This document shows positions 44,453 through 53,715 of a stretch of 64,000 bases of DNA, piece after piece. The stretch spans positions 248,001-312,000 of the forward strand of contig JAGYIE010000002.1 of NCBI GenBank assembly GCA_018402765.1, written 5' to 3'. This DNA is from Vicingaceae bacterium. Its GTDB lineage: Bacteria > Bacteroidota > Bacteroidia > Flavobacteriales_E > Vicingaceae. A model generated the notes under the pieces. The model ran no database searches. It was not told where the DNA came from and worked only from the letters and a program-made list of their open reading frames with translations. A program made the translations under genes and the position numbers. Each line of letters begins with the position of its first letter. Positions within the stretch are counted from its first letter, which is position 1.

Positions 44453-45730
44453 ATGAGAAAAACATTCGCGGTAATACTCTTCATTCATATTGGCCTTTCA
44501 GGAATTTGCTCTACATCACCGGTAAAATTAGATACAGCTACAATTTATCGTAAAGCAAGAAGTTTAGTTAAAGACCCTCGAATTATACGGTCTAGCTGGC
44601 TTTTCTTTAATAACATACAACACATCAATGATTCTACTTTTTATTATAACCCCGAAGGCACACTTCATCTCTTCAAAGTAAAAATTGATACCGCTACCCA
44701 TGTCGAAAAGATCAGCAAAAGCATTTATCATGGTCACAATTTTAGTCGAAAGCTTTATTTGCACAATTCTATACTTTATAGCCTTGGTGGTTCTGGTCTT
44801 TTTGGAGAAACAGCACACTTGCTTTGCTTTAATGAACCTTTATCAGAATGGCTCATAGCTCCAATACAAGATATGCCAATAAATGTTGGCAGCGTAATTA
44901 ACTCATGGTTAAATGCTGATACACTATCGGTTATCTATCTATCGAAACTCAAAGACTCCCTAGTATATGCCAAAATAAATCTAAAAACAAAACGATTTCA
45001 ACGGATAGGTACAATAAGAAACAGCGAAAATGAATCTTATTCTTTTGGGGGTGGATATGAAATTTATAGGAATGAGAAATATGCGATTTTAGAACTCCCT
45101 CTGGGGGAACGATATCAAAATAAATGTCGTTACGAAATATTATCCTTACAAAATGTAGAGCTTAATAGAGCTTTAGAGTTAGAAAATTTACCCTGTATTA
45201 ATGGAAATTCAGTCATCTACATAAAAGAAGATACGCTAGTTTACAGAAGTACTACAGGAGAGCAAAAGAAATATTTTATTGATGACTTAAACGTTATTAG
45301 TAAAATAAACTATTCTAAAATATATCAATTAAATTTTCAAAATAAAAGTGATTATAAAGCTGGGTTATCTGCCCTTTTACTGATTATTTGTGCACTTATT
45401 TTTATCTCCTTTGTTATTTTCAAAAAAAGAAGACATTTTAGTCACTTACCAAAAGAAGAGCGTATAGATGACACTGAAAAAGAAATGTCAACTATTGAAG
45501 CTCGTCTAAATAATTTAAAAGGCCAAACAATAAGTAGAGATGAACTAGATGATATTTTTGCAATTACTCATCAATCAGCAGACACTATGAAATCCAGTAG
45601 GAGTTTAAAAATACGAAAGATTAACGAGCGCGCGAATAATATTACGATTACCCGAATACGAAATGAAAAAGACAGACGTTACTTTGAATATATAATTAAT
45701 ACTACTTCTAATACTACTTCATCCACATAA
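44453..45730 (+). CDS. Single-pass membrane protein with periplasmic beta-type domain and possible cytoplasmic winged helix
   Basis: Function not recognised. A 425-aa protein with a signal peptide (1-20), a periplasmic part to about 300 made of repeating short strands (YYNPEGTLHLFKV, SLGGSGLFGETAHLLCF), one membrane helix (about 303-324, LLLIICALIFISFVIF), then a 100-residue cytoplasmic tail. The tail's ISRDELDDIFAITHQSADTMK followed by KIRKINE and ITRIRNEKDRRYFEYII looks like a winged helix with a D-R-R-Y/F wing, a guess. If so, this would be a membrane-bound one-component sensor. It ends overlapping the convergent TM2 gene by 17 bases. The doubled regulatory motif upstream suggests controlled expression. 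Confidence 0.72.
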   Translation: MRKTFAVILFIHIGLSGICSTSPVKLDTATIYRKARSLVKDPRIIRSSWLFFNNIQHINDSTFYYNPEGTLHLFKVKIDTATHVEKISKSIYHGHNFSRKLYLHNSILYSLGGSGLFGETAHLLCFNEPLSEWLIAPIQDMPINVGSVINSWLNADTLSVIYLSKLKDSLVYAKINLKTKRFQRIGTIRNSENESYSFGGGYEIYRNEKYAILELPLGERYQNKCRYEILSLQNVELNRALELENLPCINGNSVIYIKEDTLVYRSTTGEQKKYFIDDLNVISKINYSKIYQLNFQNKSDYKAGLSALLLIICALIFISFVIFKKRRHFSHLPKEERIDDTEKEMSTIEARLNNLKGQTISRDELDDIFAITHQSADTMKSSRSLKIRKINERANNITITRIRNEKDRRYFEYIINTTSNTTSST

Positions 45731-46133
45731 TCAGCTTGCTGTTATTTTCATACACTGAAATATCAGGTGCCGTCAATAAGGCAATCACATCAACTAGTGG
45801 CAATAAGCCGAACCCACCTCCTAAAGTTAATGAATATGCAATAGGAACATTCGGCTTAGTGCCTAAATAAATGCGATGTACGCCAAAGTGACCTAAAAAA
45901 ATACCGAGCAGTATCGCTTTTAGTTTTTTGTGTTTTATAGGAGAAATACTGTCGATAGGAATATTCAATTGATTGTACAGCTTCATTACCTCTGCATCAT
46001 CCAATTGTTGAATAGCGAATTCTACTTCTTGAAACTGGCTGTATGAAATAGAAACAGCAGAAGAAGCGGCTGCTCCTTCTGCTGCAAATAAGCCAATAAT
46101 AATTGGCAAAATTGTTCTAAAAAACGCTTTCAA
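45714..46133 (-). CDS. TM2-domain membrane protein
   Basis: A 139-aa protein with a signal peptide or first helix (about 1-23), a short periplasmic or linker segment ([20 protein letters not shown]) and a C-terminal TM2-like module: two hydrophobic helices around the polar turn with [17 protein letters not shown] and [13 protein letters not shown]2 domains are of unknown function; many are near stress or secretion genes. It is convergent with the preceding gene (17-base overlap) and begins next to the superoxide dismutase stop codon. Confidence 0.82.
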   Translation of the reverse strand: MKAFFRTILPIIIGLFAAEGAAASSAVSISYSQFQEVEFAIQQLDDAEVMKLYNQLNIPIDSISPIKHKKLKAILLGIFLGHFGVHRIYLGTKPNVPIAYSLTLGGGFGLLPLVDVIALLTAPDISVYENNSKLIMWMK

Positions 46134-46739
46134 TTACAGCGCTTTATTCATGTTTTCTTCTACTTTAGACCAGTTCACTACATTAAAAAATGCGTTGATA
46201 TAATCAGGTCTCCTATTTTGATAATTCAAGTAGTAGGCGTGCTCCCAAACATCAATACCTAAGATTGGTGTTCCATTGCATCCTGCTACATCCATCAATG
46301 GATTGTCTTGATTTGGAGTAGAACACACTACCAATTTTCCATTTTCTATGCATAACCAAGCCCAACCTGAACCAAACTGTGTGGCCGCTGCTTTAGAAAA
46401 TTCATCTTTGAATGCGTCAAAAGAACCAAAAGCATCATTGATCATATCAGCTAATTTGCCAGATGGTTGACCACCACCATTGGGTCCCATTATATTCCAA
46501 AACAAAGAGTGATTGTAGAAACCACCTCCATTATTTCTTACTGCTGCTGAATGCTCAGAAATATTCGCCAAAATATCTTCTACAGATTTTCCCTCTAGGT
46601 CAGTACCTGCGATTGCGTTATTTAAATTGGTTGTATATCCATTGTGATGCTTGCTGTGGTGGATTTCCATTGTTCTTGCATCAATATGTGGTTCTAATGC
46701 ATCATATGCATAAGGTAGTTTTGGTAATTCAAAAGCCAT
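46134..46739 (-). CDS. Superoxide dismutase, Fe/Mn family
   Basis: Converts superoxide to hydrogen peroxide and oxygen. The 201-aa protein carries the four metal ligands of the family: His27 (MEIHHSKHH), a second His in [11 protein letters not shown] (about 75), and Asp and His in [12 protein letters not shown] (about 161 and 165). Fe versus Mn use cannot be decided by eye. The open frame continues back to 46814, but a -7 box at 46776-46783 would then lie in the coding region; ATG 46739 gives [19 protein letters not shown], the standard start of the family. Confidence 0.95.
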   Translation of the reverse strand: MAFELPKLPYAYDALEPHIDARTMEIHHSKHHNGYTTNLNNAIAGTDLEGKSVEDILANISEHSAAVRNNGGGFYNHSLFWNIMGPNGGGQPSGKLADMINDAFGSFDAFKDEFSKAAATQFGSGWAWLCIENGKLVVCSTPNQDNPLMDVAGCNGTPILGIDVWEHAYYLNYQNRRPDYINAFFNVVNWSKVEENMNKAL

Positions 46740-46775
46740 ATTTTTTATTTTTAGTTGATAAAAAGTTGATTTCAT

Positions 46776-46783
46776 CAAAGGTA
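46776..46783 (-). promoter_or_regulatory. Predicted -7 box (TACCTTTG) for superoxide dismutase
   Basis: On the minus strand it reads TACCTTTG, fitting TAnnTTTG, 36 bases upstream of ATG 46739. It decides the start codon of the gene. Confidence 0.6.
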
Positions 46784-47198
46784 AGACTATGCTTACAGAA
46801 TAAAAAGAGCGCACACAGATAATTCTGTTCTATTTAACGAAGATTAATATTTCATTAACCAACAGAATTACAACAATTAACTTGATTAGAAAAGAAACCC
46901 ATTCATCAACTAAACAAAGAGCGACTGTGAGAATTTACTCTTAAATTTAGTGCGTTCCGAACTTGCAACAAAAGCATTTTTTAACCAAACTATCTGCAAT
47001 TACTTAGGTTCTTTTCCGATAAAGTAACAACCAATATTGAATTCAAGCGATTAAATAAGTCTTTAGAAACTGTAATGAATTGAATTTACAAATTTTATAA
47101 TAACGCCTAAAGAAAATAATAAATTTTACATTTTTTTGTTGCTATATTAATTTATCTATATTTGCAAAAATTATAACCGTTTTTTAAAGTAAATTAAG
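46784..47198. other. Intergenic region, about 415 bp, superoxide dismutase to small lipoprotein
   Basis: No coding potential found. It is very AT-rich, contains the -7 box of the leftward superoxide dismutase at its left end and the strong promoter of the small lipoprotein at 47135-47164. No structured RNA or repeat stood out. Confidence 0.5.
47135..47164 (+). promoter_or_regulatory. Strong predicted promoter (TTTG, 18 bp, TATATTTG)
   Basis: TTTG at 47135-47138 and TATATTTG at 47157-47164, 18 bases apart, match both Bacteroidota elements exactly. It stands 34 bases before the ATG of the small lipoprotein gene. Confidence 0.75.
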
Positions 47199-47432
47199 AT
47201 GAAAAAATTATTCGCAGCAATGATGTTAATTTCAGCTATGGGATTTTATTCTTGTGGTAACGCAGCTCCTGAAGCAGATGTTCAAGAAGAGGCAACTGAA
47301 ATGATGAACGAAATGGAAGAAACTATGGAAGACGCTACTGAAGAAGTAGAAGAAACTATGGATTCTACTGCAGCAGCAACTGATTCTACTATGGAGTCTG
47401 CTACTGAAACAGTTGAAGAAGTTACAAACTAA
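47199..47432 (+). CDS. Small acidic lipoprotein (77 aa)
   Basis: A tiny predicted lipoprotein. The signal ends FYSC with the lipidated Cys at 19; the mature 58 residues are almost wholly Glu, Thr, Ala, Met and Asp, with heptad-like repeats (EETMEDATEEVEETMDSTAA). Such proteins may form a single amphipathic helix anchored to a membrane. A near-perfect promoter before it and a terminator after it show that it is a free-standing, probably abundant gene. No known family. Confidence 0.85.
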   Translation: MKKLFAAMMLISAMGFYSCGNAAPEADVQEEATEMMNEMEETMEDATEEVEETMDSTAAATDSTMESATETVEEVTN

Positions 47433-47449
47433 TCAACATCCAACAAAAC

Positions 47450-47487
47450 AAAAGGGCCTGTTTCTTAATTGATTCAGGCTTTTTTAT
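47450..47487 (+). terminator. Rho-independent terminator after the small lipoprotein
   Basis: GCCTG (47456-47460) pairs with CAGGC (47475-47479), preceded by A-run and followed by TTTTTTATTTT. It reaches the stop codon of the convergent protease gene and may serve both. Confidence 0.8.
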
Positions 47488-49094
47488 TTTAGAACACTTA
47501 TGGCTTTTTTAATTGTAGTATCCATTTCATTAATAACAGGATAAAATACTGCTTCTCCATAAACGTTTCTACCCACAGTAGCCTTAATCCTGTTTTTAAT
47601 TAAATCAAGCGATAGAGCCAACCCTGCTGCATCTTCCTCTATGCCTTTTTCAGCAGCAAATTTCACAAATTCATCCATCAATTTTTGTTGAATATTAAAT
47701 TGATTAATAAATGCTTCAGGTGTTTTATAGCTGCTAATCAATTCCTTTCGATGGCGATCTACATAATCAAAACCAAACTGAAAAAAGATACCTCGATAAT
47801 TCAATTTTCCAAAATATTCACTAAGTCCTAAAGTATCAATAGGGACATATACATCAGGCATAATACCACCACCGCCATAAACTACTTTACCCCCGGGTGT
47901 AATGTATTTTAATGAGTCTTCAAAATGGATGGAATCCATTGATTGCATTTCCCCTGAGTTAAATCGCTCGTAAGCCTCATTATTATAAGCCTCCAAACCA
48001 TCATTGTAGGATTTTTGAATACTTCTTCCTGTTGGCGTGTAATACCTAGCAACTGTTAACCGTATAGCTGAACCATCAGGCCACTGTATTCCCTCTTGAA
48101 CTAACCCTTTTCCAAAAGATCGACGGCCGATTATAGTTCCCCGATCGTTATCTTGTATAGCTCCTGCTAAAATCTCACTTGCTGAAGCAGAACCCTCATT
48201 AACCAATATAACAACGGGAATATCTTCCAACCTTCCTCTTGAAGTTGCATAGAATTCTTGCTTAGGGCGAGACTTGCCTTCAGTGTAAACAATCATTTTA
48301 TTTTTCTGCAAAAATTCATCCGCCAACTGAGTAGCAGAATTTAAAAATCCGCCTCCATTATTTCGAAGGTCTACAACGATATTTTTCATACCGTTTTCTT
48401 GTAATTTCTGAACCGCAGCTAAAAATTCTTCATAGGTGTTTTTAGCAAATCGAGTTATTTTAACATAGCCTGTTTGCTCATCCAATAAATACGCTGACTC
48501 AATACTGTGTAATGGAATTTCATCTCGAGTAATGCTAAAATCTAAAATATTTCTTTGACCAGGTCTGAGTATTGCCACGTTGACAACTGTTCCTTTTGGA
48601 CCTTTTAGCAACTTCATTACATTTTGATTATCAACTCCTACTCCTGCTACAGGTGTAGTGTCAACTTTAATTATTCGGTCACCAGCCATTATACCCAGCT
48701 TCTCAGAAGGGCCACCACCAAGAGGATTAACAATCATTATGGTGTCATCGGTAATTCTAAACTCTACACCAATACCGTCAAAATTCCCTTCTAATGGATC
48801 ATTTACAGCATTATAATCTTCTACAGGAATGTAGTAAGAATGAGGATCTAATGATTGCAATAACTCAGATATAGCTGTCTCAGAAAGCTTTTCTAAATCT
48901 ACAGTATCGACGTAATCCTGATCGACATACCGCATCACTTGATTAAGTTTTGAAGACATGTCAAGCTTGCCGTATGGAGACAAATCAATGGTCCCAACAG
49001 CAACCATTTGTTTACCCAAAAAAATACCTCCAGCCAAAACAATTGCTAAAAGAATTGGTAAAAATAATAGGATTCGTTTATAATTGTTATTCAT
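47484..49094 (-). CDS. C-terminal processing serine protease (S41 family)
   Basis: A 536-aa periplasmic protease that trims C-termini of envelope proteins. An N-terminal membrane helix (about 8-28), a PDZ domain (about 85-175, with IVNPLGGGPSEKLGIMAGDR) and the S41 protease core with the nucleophile Ser in GSASASE (about 300) and the general-base Lys in RRSFGKGLVQ (about 327). This Ser-Lys dyad is intact. A long C-terminal extension of about 170 residues is typical of Bacteroidota members. It overlaps the upstream deaminase gene by 8 bases, so they share a transcript. Confidence 0.95.
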   Translation of the reverse strand: MNNNYKRILLFLPILLAIVLAGGIFLGKQMVAVGTIDLSPYGKLDMSSKLNQVMRYVDQDYVDTVDLEKLSETAISELLQSLDPHSYYIPVEDYNAVNDPLEGNFDGIGVEFRITDDTIMIVNPLGGGPSEKLGIMAGDRIIKVDTTPVAGVGVDNQNVMKLLKGPKGTVVNVAILRPGQRNILDFSITRDEIPLHSIESAYLLDEQTGYVKITRFAKNTYEEFLAAVQKLQENGMKNIVVDLRNNGGGFLNSATQLADEFLQKNKMIVYTEGKSRPKQEFYATSRGRLEDIPVVILVNEGSASASEILAGAIQDNDRGTIIGRRSFGKGLVQEGIQWPDGSAIRLTVARYYTPTGRSIQKSYNDGLEAYNNEAYERFNSGEMQSMDSIHFEDSLKYITPGGKVVYGGGGIMPDVYVPIDTLGLSEYFGKLNYRGIFFQFGFDYVDRHRKELISSYKTPEAFINQFNIQQKLMDEFVKFAAEKGIEEDAAGLALSLDLIKNRIKATVGRNVYGEAVFYPVINEMDTTIKKAISVLK

Positions 49095-49533
49095 CTAATT
49101 CCTTAATTTGAATGGTTTCTACACCTGCTTGTTTTAAAAAGTGAATCCCACGATCGTCTTTATATGCCTTCTGATAAACTACCCGAGTTATCCCAGCTTG
49201 CAAAACAAGCTTAGCGCAATCTTTACAAGGAGAAAGTGTGATATATAAAGTTGCTCCGCTGCAATTGTTGGCTGATTTTGCAACCTTTAAAATTGCATTA
49301 GCCTCAGCATGAAGAACATACCAATGTGTTTCTCCATTTTCATCTTCGCAACAATTATCAAAACCAGTTGGTGTTCCGTTATAACCATCAGAAATGATCA
49401 TACTATCCTTAACGATTAATGCTCCTACTTGTTTTCTGCTGCAGTGAGAAAGTGAAGCCCACTCTTTAGCCATTCTAAGATAAGCAGTATCGTACCGTAA
49501 CTGTTTGGAATGACTTTCATATTTAATCTTCAT
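49087..49533 (-). CDS. dCMP deaminase / ComEB family zinc deaminase
   Basis: Deaminates dCMP to dUMP for dTTP synthesis, or a related cytidine nucleotide. The 148-aa protein has the cytidine-deaminase zinc site: HAE (75-77) and PCKDC (102-106, Cys103 and Cys106). The family's extra cysteine cluster DNCCEDENGE is present near 59-68. Length is normal for ComEB/dCMP deaminase. It overlaps the downstream S41 protease gene by 8 bases. Confidence 0.92.
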   Translation of the reverse strand: MKIKYESHSKQLRYDTAYLRMAKEWASLSHCSRKQVGALIVKDSMIISDGYNGTPTGFDNCCEDENGETHWYVLHAEANAILKVAKSANNCSGATLYITLSPCKDCAKLVLQAGITRVVYQKAYKDDRGIHFLKQAGVETIQIKELDE

Positions 49534-49592
49534 AACCTTTAAAAATAAGAAAGCTACCTTTTTAGCAGCCCATATTTATGACAAATGGTAAA

Positions 49593-50168
49593 TTAATGCA
49601 ATTTTAACTTAAGCAAATACTGTTTTATTGCTTTTGGAAGCTGCTCATGTTCTAATTGTTGAATTTTATCCGATAACGATTCAATAGTATCCTGCTCTTC
49701 CACATCAACTTTATGCTGTTCTAAAATTCTTCCTTCATCAAAATGTTCATTGACTAAATGAATAGAAATTCCACTGTATTTTTCTTTGTTGAACAAAACA
49801 GCTTGATGAACAAATTTTCCATACATGCCTTTACCACCGTATTTGGGCAACAAGGACGGATGTAAATTAATAATACGATCTGGGAAAGCATGAATCAAAT
49901 CAAGATTAATTTTTAATAAAAATCCAGCTAAAACAATTAAATCTACTTTTAATTCAACTAACAAGTTAATAATCTCTATTGGATGCTCAAATTGCTGTTT
50001 GGTAAATACCCTAACAAGTATTCCCAAAGCGTTAGCTTTTTCTACTGCACCAGAGGATAGTTTATTAGATATTAATACACTAACCGTGGTGTCAGTCTCC
50101 TGAAAATAACGAATAATCCGATCGGCATTGGAGCCTCCTCCAGAAGCAAAAATTGCGATGTTCGCCAT
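49593..50168 (-). CDS. purN: Phosphoribosylglycinamide formyltransferase
   Basis: Third step of purine biosynthesis: formylates GAR using 10-formyltetrahydrofolate. The 191-aa product shows FASGGGSNADRI (phosphoribosyl-binding loop), AGFLLK, and the active-site Asn101 and His103 of INLHPSLLPKYGG, with the catalytic Asp144 in NEHFDEGRIL. Length is normal. A -7 like box, TAATTTTG on the minus strand (50182-50189), is upstream. It is divergent from the nitroreductase gene. Confidence 0.95.
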   Translation of the reverse strand: MANIAIFASGGGSNADRIIRYFQETDTTVSVLISNKLSSGAVEKANALGILVRVFTKQQFEHPIEIINLLVELKVDLIVLAGFLLKINLDLIHAFPDRIINLHPSLLPKYGGKGMYGKFVHQAVLFNKEKYSGISIHLVNEHFDEGRILEQHKVDVEEQDTIESLSDKIQQLEHEQLPKAIKQYLLKLKLH

Positions 50169-50245
50169 TTTCTTTTATTTGCAAAATTAAGGCAAATTAG
50201 TAGTTTAAGTAAAAATTTTGTTCAAAATATTGATAATTTAACGCA

Positions 50246-50914
50246 ATGGAAAATGAACATCTAGTTGAATATCTTTCATACGATCCACCCACGGAAATCG
50301 AGCTTTTACTCCGTTCAAAAGTATTTTATCAAAAAATGAAAACAAGAAGGTCTGTTAGGCACTTCTCTAATCGAAAAGTACCAATAGAAGTAATTAATAC
50401 ACTGCTTAAAACTGCGGGAACGGCTCCCTCAGGTGCACACAAGCAACCTTGGACCTTCTGCGTGGTAAGTAGCCAAGAATTGAAAAGAAAAATACGACAG
50501 GCAGCGGAGAAAGAGGAATTCGAGAATTACAATGGTAGAATGAGTGACGAATGGTTACGAGATCTGGCGAAATTCGACACAAACTGGCAAAAACCCTTTT
50601 TAGAAATCGCTCCATACCTTATTGTTGTGTTTAAACAGAGTTATGGACTTAAAGAGAACAAAAAACAAAAGCATTACTATGTAAATGAGTCAGTTGGAAT
50701 AGCTGCAGGCCTATTAATTGCAGCAGCGCATGAAGCGGGCTTAGTTACCTTAACACACACTCCAAGCCCATTAAACTTTCTATCAACACTTTTAAAGAGA
50801 CCTAAAAATGAGAAACCATATTTGCTCATTCCTATTGGTTACCCACTTGATGAGGCTAAGGTTCCAACACTAAAAAGAAAACAATTCGACGAAATTGTTG
50901 TACATTACACCTGA
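50246..50914 (+). CDS. Nitroreductase-family flavoprotein
   Basis: An FMN-dependent NAD(P)H oxidoreductase of the nitroreductase fold. The 222-aa protein has the FMN-binding opening KTRRSVRHFSNRKVPIEVIN (about 31-50), TAPSGAHKQPWTF (about 59-71), and a C-terminal PIGYPLDEAKVP motif. It contains the insert GLKENKKQKHYYVNESVGIA typical of iodotyrosine-deiodinase-like or BluB-like members. Substrate is unknown. It is divergent from purN, and 77 bases separate it from acpP. Confidence 0.88.
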   Translation: MENEHLVEYLSYDPPTEIELLLRSKVFYQKMKTRRSVRHFSNRKVPIEVINTLLKTAGTAPSGAHKQPWTFCVVSSQELKRKIRQAAEKEEFENYNGRMSDEWLRDLAKFDTNWQKPFLEIAPYLIVVFKQSYGLKENKKQKHYYVNESVGIAAGLLIAAAHEAGLVTLTHTPSPLNFLSTLLKRPKNEKPYLLIPIGYPLDEAKVPTLKRKQFDEIVVHYT

Positions 50915-50930
50915 AATAGCAAAAAAAATT

Positions 50931-50960
50931 TTGATATTGGCTGAATTACTTTTTTCTTTG
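50931..50960 (+). promoter_or_regulatory. Probable acpP promoter (TTG, 19 bp, TTTCTTTG)
   Basis: TTG at 50931 and TTTCTTTG at 50953-50960 fit the Bacteroidota spacing; the second base of the -7 box is T instead of A. It lies 32 bases before the acpP start. Confidence 0.45.
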
Positions 50961-50991
50961 CAGCTTGTAAAAACAATAAAAATTTAAAACA

Positions 50992-51228
50992 ATGGCAGAT
51001 ACATCATCAAGAGTAAAAGCAATTATCGTTGACAAATTAGGTGTTGATGAAAATGAAGTTACACCAGAAGCAAGTTTTACCAATGACCTTGGTGCTGACT
51101 CTTTGGATACTGTAGAATTAATTATGGAATTTGAGAAAGAATTCAATATTGCTATTCCAGACGAACAAGCAGAGAAAATTGCTACCGTTGGTGACGCAGT
51201 TAAATATATTGACGAGAACGCAAAATAA
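50992..51228 (+). CDS. acpP: Acyl carrier protein
   Basis: Carries acyl chains on a 4'-phosphopantetheine arm in fatty acid synthesis. The 78-aa acidic protein has the attachment Ser37 in [15 protein letters not shown], and the four-helix pattern of ACP. Length is standard. It is followed 15 bases later by fabF, then rnc, a widespread cluster in Bacteroidota. Confidence 0.97.
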   Translation: MADTSSRVKAIIVDKLGVDENEVTPEASFTNDLGADSLDTVELIMEFEKEFNIAIPDEQAEKIATVGDAVKYIDENAK

Positions 51229-51243
51229 TTTTTTCTTAATAGA

Positions 51244-52497
51244 ATGAAATTAAAGCGAGTAGTAGTAACCGGCCTTGGAGCGCTTACGCCCATTGGAGAT
51301 AACGTTCAAGAATATTGGGACGCATTAATCAATGGTATTAGTGGTGCTGCTCCTATACAACAGTTTGATGCCTCAAAGTTTAAAACACAGTTTGCTTGCG
51401 AGGTAAAAAGCTATGATCCAAATGATTACTTTGATCGTAAAGAACACCGTAAACTAGATTTATTTGCGCAATATGCGTTAATTGCTGCTGACCAAGCAGT
51501 GGTTGACAGTGGAATAGATCCTGAGAAAGTTAACGCTGACAGAATAGGTGTTATTTGGGGTGCAGGTATTGGTGGGTTAAAAACATTCCAAGATGAGTGT
51601 ATTGCATTCGGAAATGGTGACGGTACTCCTCGATTTAATCCTTTTTTCATTCCAAAAATGATAGCAGATATAGCCCCTGGACATATTTCAATGAAATATA
51701 ATTTCCGGGGGCCTAATTTCACAACCGTATCTGCTTGTGCTTCTTCCACAAATGCTATCATAGATGCTTACAACTACATCCGATTAGGTATGGCTGATGC
51801 ATTTATTACAGGAGGTTCTGAAGCTGCGGTAAATGAAGCAGGTGTAGGTGGATTTAATGCGCTGCATGCTTTGTCCACTAGAAATAATGACCCTAAAACT
51901 GCTTCAAGACCTTTCGATTTAGGACGAGAAGGGTTTGTTTTAGGAGAAGGTGCAGGAGCTCTAATTCTTGAAGAGTATGAGCATGCAATGGCACGAGGTG
52001 CTAAAATTTATGCAGAAGTTATCGGATGCGGCATGTCTGCAGATGCACACCACATTACAGCTCCTCACCCTGAAGGATTAGGAGCACTCAATGTAATGAA
52101 AAATGCACTGGCCGATGCAGGTATGAAGCCTGAGGATATCGACTACATCAATGTTCACGGAACTTCAACTCCACTTGGTGATATTGCTGAATCTAAAGCA
52201 ATAAAGCAAGTGTTTGGTGAACATGCTTATAATTTAAATATAAGCTCTACAAAATCAATGACAGGCCATCTTTTAGGTGCAGCAGGGGCTGTTGAGGCCA
52301 TTGCATCTATATTGGCAGTAAAGAATGATATTGTCCCTCCTACAATTAATCATTTTGAGGATGATCCCGAGTTTGACGCAAAACTCAATTTCACATTCAA
52401 CAAAGCTCAAAGAAGAGTGGTTAACGCTGCATTAAGTAATACGTTCGGATTTGGAGGGCATAATGCTTCAGCAATTTTCAAAAAATTCAACGCCTAA
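51244..52497 (+). CDS. fabF: 3-oxoacyl-ACP synthase II
   Basis: Chain-elongating condensing enzyme of fatty acid synthesis. The 417-aa protein has the nucleophile Cys165 in VSACASSTNA, the two catalytic histidines in NVHGTSTPLGD (about 304) and TKSMTGHLLGAAG (about 339), and the gatekeeper GFGGHNAS near the C-terminus. Length is normal. acpP precedes and rnc follows, immediately at the stop codon. Confidence 0.97.
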   Translation: MKLKRVVVTGLGALTPIGDNVQEYWDALINGISGAAPIQQFDASKFKTQFACEVKSYDPNDYFDRKEHRKLDLFAQYALIAADQAVVDSGIDPEKVNADRIGVIWGAGIGGLKTFQDECIAFGNGDGTPRFNPFFIPKMIADIAPGHISMKYNFRGPNFTTVSACASSTNAIIDAYNYIRLGMADAFITGGSEAAVNEAGVGGFNALHALSTRNNDPKTASRPFDLGREGFVLGEGAGALILEEYEHAMARGAKIYAEVIGCGMSADAHHITAPHPEGLGALNVMKNALADAGMKPEDIDYINVHGTSTPLGDIAESKAIKQVFGEHAYNLNISSTKSMTGHLLGAAGAVEAIASILAVKNDIVPPTINHFEDDPEFDAKLNFTFNKAQRRVVNAALSNTFGFGGHNASAIFKKFNA

Positions 52498-53214
52498 TTG
52501 AGCTTATTTACAGGAATTAAATACTTTTTCCTAACTGAAAAAAGTAAATATAAAACGCTTAAAAGAATACTAGGGTTTATTCCTGATAACATTGAGCTTT
52601 ATGAGCAAGCCTTTAGACATAAATCTGCTGCAGAGGAAGATAGTAGGGGAGTAAAAAATTCTAACGAGCGATTAGAATTTTTAGGAGACGCTATTTTAGA
52701 TGCCATAGTTGCCGATTACTTTTTTTTAAAATTTCCTTATAAAGGTGAGGGTTTCTTGACCAAAATGCGCTCAAGAATGGTCAGCAGAACATTTTTAAAT
52801 GACTTAGCTAAAAAATTAGACTTAGATACTTTTTTAGAGATATCTGAAGATGTAGTAAATGCTAAATCTGTTTATGGCAATGCATTAGAAGCACTGATTG
52901 GAGCAATATATCTGGATCAAGGGTACGATTTGACAAAGAAGTTTATCATCGATCGGATCATTTCTGACCACGTTGATGTTGAAAGTCTAATTCAATTAGA
53001 GAGCGATTATAAGAGTAAATTAATTATTGCAGCACAAAAGGCTAAGAAAGTTTTAAGCTTTAAAATAGAACTTATCAATAACAATAACTTCAACTATTAT
53101 ATTGCTACTATAGTAATAGAAGAGACTGCAATAATACACGGAAAAGGACAGTCTAAAAAGGCTGCAGAACAGCATGCCGCTCAATTATTTTTTGAGCGTG
53201 GATTTAAAATTTAA
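52498..53214 (+). CDS. rnc: Ribonuclease III (TTG start)
   Basis: Double-stranded RNA endonuclease for rRNA and mRNA processing. The 238-aa protein has the catalytic signature NERLEFLGDAILDAIVAD (about 54-71), the second-site residues in the loop with GNALEALIGAIYLDQG, and a C-terminal dsRBD with GKGQSKKAAEQHAAQLFF. No ATG is available before the catalytic domain, so the TTG directly after the fabF stop (TAA-TTG) must be the start, which implies translational coupling. Confidence 0.95.
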   Translation: MSLFTGIKYFFLTEKSKYKTLKRILGFIPDNIELYEQAFRHKSAAEEDSRGVKNSNERLEFLGDAILDAIVADYFFLKFPYKGEGFLTKMRSRMVSRTFLNDLAKKLDLDTFLEISEDVVNAKSVYGNALEALIGAIYLDQGYDLTKKFIIDRIISDHVDVESLIQLESDYKSKLIIAAQKAKKVLSFKIELINNNNFNYYIATIVIEETAIIHGKGQSKKAAEQHAAQLFFERGFKI

Positions 53215-53286
53215 TATGCCCTTCATATAAAGATTCTTTTAATGGTGGCAGTATTGGTAACTTTACCCTACTAAATCATTAAAGAA

Positions 53287-53700
53287 ATGCCGAAGCTAAC
53301 ACTTGCCCTTGAAGAGGATTTCGATTTCACCCTCATTGGAATTAGTTGCCACTCGAAAGATTATAGACTAGGTTACGAATTCAATAAACGAATGGGATTT
53401 AAGTTTTCTAGAGAAAATGATCTTGAACTACGGATAAAAGGTGAAATTTCTAGTTATGCATTCTTTAATTATTTTGATAAAGAAAATTATATAGAGTATT
53501 CTCTAATTTCTAATAAAAGTAATCTTGGAAAGTTAGTACCCGAAGAAAAACTTTCAGATTATTTTTTAATAGCCAAAGGGGAAGTTAGCACGCGTATTCA
53601 AAAAGAATTGCTCTTAAAAGTAAACGAAATACAACTTATACTGACAGCATACTTTATTGATGTAAATCAGTTAAAATCTAAAAGAAATTTAATCTTTTAG
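53287..53700 (+). CDS. IPExxxVDY-family protein
   Basis: A 137-aa protein of unknown function that commonly lies between rnc and pyk in Bacteroidota, as here. The eponymous motif is degenerate, VPEEKLSDYFL (about 84-94). The rest is a mixed alpha/beta fold with no recognisable catalytic residues, and no signal peptide. A possible RNA-related or regulatory role is suggested by synteny only. pyk follows after 15 bases. Confidence 0.85.
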   Translation: MPKLTLALEEDFDFTLIGISCHSKDYRLGYEFNKRMGFKFSRENDLELRIKGEISSYAFFNYFDKENYIEYSLISNKSNLGKLVPEEKLSDYFLIAKGEVSTRIQKELLLKVNEIQLILTAYFIDVNQLKSKRNLIF

Positions 53701-53715
53701 CCTAATTTTAAAATT

